In this document: positions 5,210 through 9,306 of the stretch, one piece after another
Position numbering within the stretch: position 1 is the stretch's first letter
Layout: every line of letters starts with the position of its first letter
NCBI GenBank assembly: GCA_021825955.1
Contig: JAKAEH010000013.1
Location: forward strand, 1 to 9,306
Direction of reading: 5' to 3'
Length of the DNA stretch: 9,306 nt
Source of the DNA: a bacterium
Lineage (GTDB): Bacteria > Patescibacteria > Microgenomatia > Levybacterales > UBA12049
Program-made: the position numbers and the translations under genes
The notes under the pieces: model-generated
What the model was told of the DNA's origin: nothing
Database searches by the model: none
What the model saw: the letters and a program-made list of their open reading frames with translations, nothing else

Positions 5210-5818
5210 TTAATACTCGCTTCTCCCTTCAAGAGCCCTTTGTAAAGTTACCTCGTCAGCATACTCTAAATCTGCTCCTATTGGAAGTCCTCTTCCTATT
5301 CTTGTGATTCTTATATCCGGATTTTGAGCCTTCATTTGTTTAGTTATATACATAGCTGTTGCTTCACCTTCCATCGTCGGATTAGTCGCAAGTATTACTT
5401 CCTTTACTTCTGATTTTGGATCTTTGAGTCTTAGAAGAAGCTTCGAGATATAAATTTCATCCGGGCCTATATTGTTTAACGGGTCAATTTTTCCGTGCAG
5501 AATGTGATATATACCTTTATATCTTCCGCCTTTTTCCAAAGCCAAAACGTCCAAGGGCTGCTCAACTACACAAACAGTAGTATGGTCGCGGCTGGAATTA
5601 CTGCAAATACTGCATGGGTCGCTTTCCCCAATCATAAAACATATTGAACATAAAATTGTATCTTTTTTTAGATTTTGTAATGAACTAGCAAACTTATCTA
5701 ATTCACCCTGAGGTACGTGAAGAAGGTAAAATGTTAATCTTTGAGCTGTTTTAGGCCCGACGCCGGGTAATCTTTCGAAAGACTCTATTAAATTTTGTAT
5801 TGCTTTAGGAATAATCAT
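5210..5818 (-). CDS. recR: Recombination mediator protein RecR
   Basis: RecR works with RecF and RecO to load RecA on gapped DNA during recombinational repair. At 202 aa it matches the family length. In order it has an N-terminal helix-hairpin-helix (LPGVGPKTAQRL, 17-28), a four-cysteine zinc finger (Cys57, Cys60, Cys69, Cys72), a Toprim domain (about 80-175, with VVEQPLDVLALE, HGKIDP and ATNPTMEGEATA) and the C-terminal segment RIGRGLPIGADLEYADEVTL. All expected elements are intact. Translation starts at ATG 5818; the only nearby Shine-Dalgarno is GGAG at 5833-5830, 11 nt upstream. Its first two G bases lie in the arm of the predicted prs-recR hairpin. recR usually follows ybaB directly; here prs and an 89-nt gap intervene, while the stop is two bases from the next ORF. 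Confidence 0.97.
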   Translation of the reverse strand: MIIPKAIQNLIESFERLPGVGPKTAQRLTFYLLHVPQGELDKFASSLQNLKKDTILCSICFMIGESDPCSICSNSSRDHTTVCVVEQPLDVLALEKGGRYKGIYHILHGKIDPLNNIGPDEIYISKLLLRLKDPKSEVKEVILATNPTMEGEATAMYITKQMKAQNPDIRITRIGRGLPIGADLEYADEVTLQRALEGRSEY

Positions 5819-5831
5819 AGGTCGCTTTGCT

Positions 5832-5904
5832 CCAATTTCTAATTTCCAATTTCTAATGAGTTCAAAAATTTGATTTTGGGATTTGTTTAGAAATTAAAAA
5901 TTGA
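5832..5904 (-). repeat. AT-rich inverted repeat and hairpin between prs and recR
   Basis: The plus strand carries CCAATTTCTAATTT (5832-5845) followed directly by CCAATTTCTAAT (5846-5857), and an imperfect inverted copy lies at 5889-5904. In the minus-strand RNA, 5904-5889 can pair with 5847-5832 over 16 bp, 3 of them G-U, starting 3 nt past the prs stop. The same 5' arm can instead pair over 12 bp with the second copy (5857-5846). The three differences between the arms are all C-to-T changes that turn G-C pairs into G-U pairs, so pairing is kept. It fills most of the 89-nt gap. It lacks a T-run and is not an ordinary terminator. Confidence 0.6.
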
Positions 5905-5907
5905 GAA

Positions 5908-6819
5908 TTAAAAATTTTTGAGGCCATTTGCAATAACCTCGCTTACGGATATAACCTCTAATTTCGAAAACTTCTTTTCTTCGGGTATAAATATTGTATC
6001 CGTTACCCAAACTTTCTCTATTTGAGAATTCTGTAATATTTCATGCGCATTTTTTGTAAAAACAGCATGCGTTGCAAATGCAAAAACTTTTTTCGCGCCA
6101 TTTTCCAGAAGAAGTCTTGCCCCGTCTACAGTCGTATCTCCGGTTGCAATCATATCATCCACTATTACTGCTATTTTACCTTTTACTTCCCCGTTTAGCT
6201 GACTGTCTTCAATTTTTCCTGTTTCTAAATCTCTGTCTTTTACTATTGTCGCGTAAGGAATATTTCCCAAACTTTCCGAAAGTTCTTTTATTCTTCTTAT
6301 GCCTCCCATATCCGGAGAAACCAATACGAAAGATTCCTCCCCCATTTCCGACTGCAGAGCTTTTATTTTTTGCGCAAATAAGGAAAGCGCGGATAAATGT
6401 AAAACCGGAATGGAAAAAAGCTCGGGTACTTTTATGGAATGCAGATCAAAAGCAACAAATTTATCTACTCCTACTCTTTCAAGTGTTTTTATAATAACTT
6501 CTAAGGAGACTGCTTCTCCGTCTCTGAATACATGATCCTGTCTTTCATAGCCCAAATAAGGAACGACTGCGGTCACACTTGAAGCACCGCTTCTTTTTAG
6601 AGCATCCACAATAAAAAACAGCTCCATATAGCTTTGGTCCGGAGGCGTACTTGTTGACTGAAATACAACAGTTCTTTCATCAACTACCCTGTCTGTAACC
6701 CTTACTCTTCTTTCCCCATCGGGAAAAACAAAGATATCAAGTAAAGAATAATCGGCATTTAAATCTTTTGCTGTTTTTTCTGCCAAGGGTTTATTTGAAC
6801 TTCCGCTGAAAATCATCAT
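5908..6819 (-). CDS. prs: Ribose-phosphate pyrophosphokinase (PRPP synthetase)
   Basis: It makes PRPP from ribose 5-phosphate and ATP, the precursor for nucleotide, His, Trp and NAD pathways. The length, 303 aa, is slightly below the common bacterial 310-320. Seen motifs are FPDGERRVRV (32-41), the flexible loop YLGYERQDHVFRDGEAVS (88-105), metal-site DLHS (125-128), SPDMGG (168-173), catalytic KDR (194-196) and the PRPP loop VDDMIATGDTT (220-230). The RQDHVFRDGEAVS loop and DLHS (instead of the bacterial RQDRK and DLHA) resemble archaeal enzymes more than the allosteric bacterial class I type; this is a judgement by eye. The PRPP loop also departs from the usual DTGGT. Two adjacent ATGs (6819, 6816) are possible starts. 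The first lies one base after the ybaB stop, so translation is probably coupled. prs is not normally part of the dnaX-ybaB-recR cluster; here it sits inside it. Confidence 0.95.
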   Translation of the reverse strand: MMIFSGSSNKPLAEKTAKDLNADYSLLDIFVFPDGERRVRVTDRVVDERTVVFQSTSTPPDQSYMELFFIVDALKRSGASSVTAVVPYLGYERQDHVFRDGEAVSLEVIIKTLERVGVDKFVAFDLHSIKVPELFSIPVLHLSALSLFAQKIKALQSEMGEESFVLVSPDMGGIRRIKELSESLGNIPYATIVKDRDLETGKIEDSQLNGEVKGKIAVIVDDMIATGDTTVDGARLLLENGAKKVFAFATHAVFTKNAHEILQNSQIEKVWVTDTIFIPEEKKFSKLEVISVSEVIANGLKNF

Positions 6820-6820
6820 A

Positions 6821-7099
6821 TTACTGGCCTAAAAGGCCTCCCAATCCTCCTTGCATGGTTGCAAGTTTTTTGGCTGCAATTTCCTGCGATTTTTTAATTG
6901 CTTCATTAACTGCTTCTTTTACGTCGTTATCGTTTTTTCCGTTGACTTTTATTTCCTTAATTTTCTGGTCTCCGGAAATTAATATTTCTACTCCGTTTTT
7001 TTCAACTCTGACCTCTTCGGACTGAAGTTCTTTTTGAATCTGCATGGCCTGGTCTCTCATTTTTTTTAGATCACCTAATTGTGAAAAAGGATTATTCAT
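6821..7099 (-). CDS. ybaB: YbaB/EbfC-family nucleoid-associated protein
   Basis: A 92-aa protein of the small DNA-binding YbaB family, which forms dimers with long helices gripping DNA. Residues 10-30 form the first long helix (DLKKMRDQAMQIQKELQSEE). The central beta part carries the family pattern NGVEILISGDQKIKEIKVNG. A second helix follows (VKEAVNEAIKKSQEIAAKKL), then the Gly-rich tail MQGGLGGLLGQ. Translation starts at ATG 7099; its AAGGGGGTG ribosome binding site (7116-7108) overlaps the stop region of dnaX, giving tight coupling. The dnaX-ybaB pairing is very widespread in bacteria. Length and all segments are normal. Confidence 0.93.
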   Translation of the reverse strand: MNNPFSQLGDLKKMRDQAMQIQKELQSEEVRVEKNGVEILISGDQKIKEIKVNGKNDNDVKEAVNEAIKKSQEIAAKKLATMQGGLGGLLGQ

Positions 7100-7106
7100 A
7101 AAAATA

Positions 7107-8573
7107 TCACCCCCTTAATAATACGAAAATATCTACATTTATTCCAGTAATTTCCAACATAACATCTTCTATTATTTTTTTTGTTTTATTTTCTTCGAGT
7201 TTTTCTTTATGGAATTTATAATTTGTTTCTATTGTCAGCTTCTTCCCATCAAAACTTCCTATCGAACATCCTCTTAAAACTCCGGCAACTGAACGGTTAT
7301 GGGAATTAACTTTTTCTATTATCTCCTGCCATGTTCTTTCAAGGTTGGCAGATTGCCTACCTGAAGAAGAATTGGAAGTCGAACTTTGCTCCGAAGATGA
7401 ATTTTTAACTCCTGCTGTAGTTCGACTTTCACTTAGCGAGGCCTGAGGTTTATTTTTCTCTTCTACAGCCTGCCGAGCGTCATCTTCAGCGTATGGTAAG
7501 CTGCCAACCGGCTGTGTCCACTCCACAATTGCCAATTCAAGCGGCATCTGTTCTAAAACCGCAAATTTTGTATCCAAGTATGCTTTTGAAAATAAATCTA
7601 CAAGTTTTTTTATTTCGTGTATTTCAAACTCTTCTGTTTTTTCTTCATTTTCTAAAACACCGACTTTTTTAAGTAAATGTGTATGTAGACCGTTTATTAA
7701 TTGTTCAAGAAAATATTTAGTGTCCACTCCGCTTTCCACCAAATCCGAAATCAGTTTAAAAGCTTTCTCCTGATTTTTACCCTTAAGAAAAGAAAGCATT
7801 TGATTTACTTGAAAATCTACGTTTGTAAGCTTATATTTTTTTTCTACCAATTCTTTTGTAATAGGTTTTCCGTTTGATAAAAGAACCATTTCTTCAAGAA
7901 TTTTTGCTCCGTCTCTAAAACTTCCTTCCGACAAATGCGCTATTGCCGCCAAACCTTCTTTATTAGCTTCGATTTTTTCCGCCTTTACAATTCTTTGAAA
8001 AGACCTTGTAAGCTCTTCTTCCGTTGCCTTTTTAAACATTATCTGGAAACATCTGGAAAGAATTGTTGACGGAATCTTATGGGGCTCTGTGGTGCAGAAA
8101 ATAAAAACAACGTGCGCAGGAGGTTCTTCAAGAGTTTTTAATAACGCGTTAAAAGCTTCTGTAGTTAACATATGGACCTCATCTATTATGTAAACTTTTC
8201 TATTAGCCTTGAAAGGCGCTAACTTTACTTTGTCTCTTAAATCCCTTATTTCATCTATTCCCCTATTTGATGCTCCGTCTATTTCCAAAACGTCCATATT
8301 GTTTCCGTTTGTAATGGAAACGCATTCTTCACATTTATTGCAGGGTTCTATTTCTTCTTTTGTTTTGTGTTTCTTTTCTATATTATGCTTTTCGCAATTT
8401 ATTACTTTTGCAACAATCCTTGCAGTTGAAGTTTTCCCAAGACCCTTTGGTCCTGTAAAAAGAAATGCATGAGTAAAGGAATTACCGGAGAAAGCGGAAT
8501 AAATACTTTCTCTAACAGCAGCGCTATCTAATTCTTCTATTTTTTGAGGTCTGTATTTCCTATAAAAAACCAT
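7107..8573 (-). CDS. dnaX: DNA polymerase III subunit tau/gamma (clamp loader)
   Basis: DnaX is the ATPase of the clamp loader that places the sliding clamp on primed DNA. In order it shows the N-terminus MVFYRKYRPQ, Walker A GPKGLGKTS (41-49), a zinc module with Cys60, Cys78, Cys81 and Cys84, Walker B VYIIDEVH (127-134), sensor 1 at CTTEP (160-164) and the SRC arginine finger (Arg174). Domains II and III follow to about 350. A Ser/Thr/Gln-rich linker (about 375-410) leads to a C-terminal domain from TWQEIIEKV onward. At 488 aa it is shorter than E. coli tau (643 aa), as in many bacteria with one product. The insert between Cys60 and Cys78 (17 residues, Lys/Glu-rich) is long. The start ATG 8573 has only AGGA very close upstream (CAGGATATG), an atypically short spacing. 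It lies 26 nt after ybeY and ends with TGA 7 nt before ybaB. Confidence 0.96.
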   Translation of the reverse strand: MVFYRKYRPQKIEELDSAAVRESIYSAFSGNSFTHAFLFTGPKGLGKTSTARIVAKVINCEKHNIEKKHKTKEEIEPCNKCEECVSITNGNNMDVLEIDGASNRGIDEIRDLRDKVKLAPFKANRKVYIIDEVHMLTTEAFNALLKTLEEPPAHVVFIFCTTEPHKIPSTILSRCFQIMFKKATEEELTRSFQRIVKAEKIEANKEGLAAIAHLSEGSFRDGAKILEEMVLLSNGKPITKELVEKKYKLTNVDFQVNQMLSFLKGKNQEKAFKLISDLVESGVDTKYFLEQLINGLHTHLLKKVGVLENEEKTEEFEIHEIKKLVDLFSKAYLDTKFAVLEQMPLELAIVEWTQPVGSLPYAEDDARQAVEEKNKPQASLSESRTTAGVKNSSSEQSSTSNSSSGRQSANLERTWQEIIEKVNSHNRSVAGVLRGCSIGSFDGKKLTIETNYKFHKEKLEENKTKKIIEDVMLEITGINVDIFVLLRG

Positions 8574-8599
8574 ATCCTGAAAATTTCTAATTGCTCTAA

Positions 8600-8989
8600 T
8601 TATTCTTCGTGATGCAATCCTAAGAGATGCATTAATCCGTGCTCTACCAGCTCATCAACTTTATCGTCGACAAGCATTTCGTCTCTTGACGCATCTTGTA
8701 TAACCTGAGGAAAAGAAAGAACAATATCTCCGAGTCTTAAAATATCATTTGGGGACTGAATAGGCTGGCCTTCTGTTTGGGAAAAAGATAAAATATTTCT
8801 AGTCTTATCTTCCCCTTTATATTTTTTTGAAAGACTTCTCATTTTTCTGTCTCCGACAATAGCTACGGAAACCTCGACAGGAGAATCAATGGAATTTTTA
8901 TTTACCACATTTTCAACTGTGTTTTTTATCCTTTTTCTGTTGATTTTATATCTGCTTTCAACAAAAATCAGAACGCTAACTTTGTTCAT
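8600..8989 (-). CDS. ybeY: Endoribonuclease YbeY (16S rRNA maturation), short form
   Basis: YbeY is a zinc-dependent RNase acting in 16S rRNA 3'-end maturation and ribosome quality control. The zinc motif is complete: His117, His121 and His127 in HGLMHLLGLHHEE. The core shows NILSF, where the family usually has DVLSF, and LGDIVLS. I chose ATG 8989, two bases after the rpsU stop, giving 129 aa. A TTG at 9004 would overlap rpsU by 13 nt and add five residues; neither has a strong ribosome binding site, so coupling to rpsU is likely. The protein stops two residues after the third zinc ligand, while E. coli YbeY (155 aa) continues, so this is a minimal version without the C-terminal extension. 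bS21 and YbeY both act at the 3' end of 16S rRNA, which makes the adjacency sensible. Confidence 0.93.
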   Translation of the reverse strand: MNKVSVLIFVESRYKINRKRIKNTVENVVNKNSIDSPVEVSVAIVGDRKMRSLSKKYKGEDKTRNILSFSQTEGQPIQSPNDILRLGDIVLSFPQVIQDASRDEMLVDDKVDELVEHGLMHLLGLHHEE

Positions 8990-8991
8990 GC

Positions 8992-9177
8992 TTATGCTGT
9001 CCAAACTTTTTTCGCCTTTCTTGCATCTTCTGCTTTTTGTTTTCTTGCCAAAGACGGTTTAAGATAAAACTCTCTTCTTTTTGCTTCCTGCAAAATTCCT
9101 TCGGACATTACTTTCCTTGAAAATTTTCTTATGAGTGCGTCATCACTGTCTCCGGGCATTTTTTTAACTACTACCAT
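8992..9177 (-). CDS. rpsU: Small ribosomal subunit protein bS21
   Basis: A 61-aa basic protein of the 30S subunit that sits near the 3' end of 16S rRNA and helps mRNA binding at initiation. The sequence [20 protein letters not shown], the [20 protein letters not shown] block and a Lys/Arg/Ala-rich tail match the family. It starts at ATG 9177, 9 nt after GGAGG in a strong AAAGGAGGTG. Its stop lies two bases before the ybeY ATG. Some CPR lineages lack certain small ribosomal proteins, but bS21 is clearly intact here. Confidence 0.96.
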   Translation of the reverse strand: MVVVKKMPGDSDDALIRKFSRKVMSEGILQEAKRREFYLKPSLARKQKAEDARKAKKVWTA

Positions 9178-9184
9178 AATAAAA

Positions 9185-9194
9185 CACCTCCTTT
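9185..9194 (-). promoter_or_regulatory. Ribosome binding site of rpsU
   Basis: The minus strand reads AAAGGAGGTG, with GGAGG 9 nt before the rpsU ATG. It lies in the 20-nt gap after the HIT-gene stop. This near-perfect anti-16S match is the same sequence used at the secreted-protein gene at 1311-1320. Confidence 0.85.
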
Positions 9195-9197
9195 AAA

Positions 9198-9306
9198 TTA
9201 CATTTCGGTATTTTTTACCGGTCCTAAAACGTGGAAATGCAAATGATTTATAGCTTGCGCTCCTCCGCCATTCACCGATATTCTATACCCTTTTTTATCC
9301 AATTTG
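9198..9306 (-). CDS. HIT-family nucleotide hydrolase/transferase, C-terminal end only
   Basis: The last 36 codons of a gene that enters from the right edge. They contain the histidine triad HLHFHVLG within QAINHLHFHVLGP, preceded by RISVNGGGA, as expected for the active site of HIT (HINT-like) proteins that hydrolyse nucleoside phosphoramidates or related compounds. The C-terminus (VKNTEM) and TAA at 9200-9198 are complete; the start and most of the domain are outside the window. It precedes rpsU by 20 nt on the same strand and is probably in the same operon. The exact substrate cannot be told from this fragment. Confidence 0.9.
   Translation of the reverse strand, partial: KLDKKGYRISVNGGGAQAINHLHFHVLGPVKNTEM

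Noticed and set aside
6072..6494. Plus-strand 140-codon Leu-rich frame
   Set aside because: It is the shadow of prs. The Leu/Phe-rich composition arises from the complement of Lys/Glu codons, not from a membrane protein.
7171..7840. A8 runs in dnaX as a programmed frameshift site for a gamma form
   Set aside because: One run is at about residue 247, too early to give a useful gamma product. The other is near residue 466, where a shift would change only the last residues. I saw no stimulatory hairpin or internal Shine-Dalgarno.
1..9306. Recoded UGA (code 25) seen in some CPR lineages
   Set aside because: TGA ends dnaX and the ORF before cysS exactly where the next gene starts, and no in-frame TGA interrupts any recognised gene.
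1..9306. CRISPR array, insertion sequence, tRNA or rRNA genes
   Set aside because: No regularly spaced repeats, transposase motifs, terminal repeat pairs or tRNA/rRNA sequence blocks were seen on either strand.

Overview
The window looks like chromosomal DNA of an AT-rich bacterium of the Candidate Phyla Radiation (Patescibacteria), most likely a Microgenomates-type lineage. This is inferred, not proven. It rests on compact, often shortened versions of core genes, very tight gene packing, a PRPP synthetase with archaeal-like loop sequences, an uncharacterised charged protein inside a housekeeping operon, and secreted proteins matching no well-known family. UGA acts as a normal stop (ends of dnaX and of the ORF before cysS), so this is not one of the CPR lineages that read UGA as glycine. 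Strong AAAGGAGGTG ribosome binding sites show ordinary Shine-Dalgarno use.

Right part (about 3340-9306, all minus strand): one long, probably co-transcribed block. In transcription order it holds a HIT-family protein (cut by the window edge), rpsU (bS21), ybeY, dnaX, ybaB, prs, recR, an uncharacterised 174-aa charged protein and cysS. Gaps are mostly 1-30 nt. The last two genes overlap by 4 nt, and cysS starts at TTG. The familiar dnaX-ybaB-recR recombination/replication cluster is here, but prs is inserted between ybaB and recR. The prs-recR gap holds an AT-rich repeat that can form a 16-bp RNA hairpin reaching the likely recR ribosome binding site. No promoter for the block is visible; it probably lies beyond the right edge.

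Middle (about 2465-3343): two small plus-strand ORFs of unknown function, each preceded by a sigma70-like promoter. The second ends convergently with cysS, overlapping it by 4 nt. The first promoter sits back-to-back with a minus-strand promoter for the next region; the two -35 boxes are only 10 bp apart.

Left part (1-2464, minus strand): a secreted right-handed beta-helix protein, then a secreted four-cysteine, Trp/Gly-rich protein, each with a signal peptide, the same 8-nt Shine-Dalgarno spacing, and its own intrinsic terminator. The two terminators share a 14-nt identical segment. A third, unrecognised gene runs off the left edge. It is preceded by a near-consensus promoter placed so close to the ATG that the mRNA should be leaderless or nearly so.

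I saw no tRNA, rRNA, CRISPR array, insertion sequence or phage gene. The most interesting material is the secreted pair, the divergent promoter region with the two small orphan ORFs, the prs-recR hairpin and the uncharacterised operon protein.
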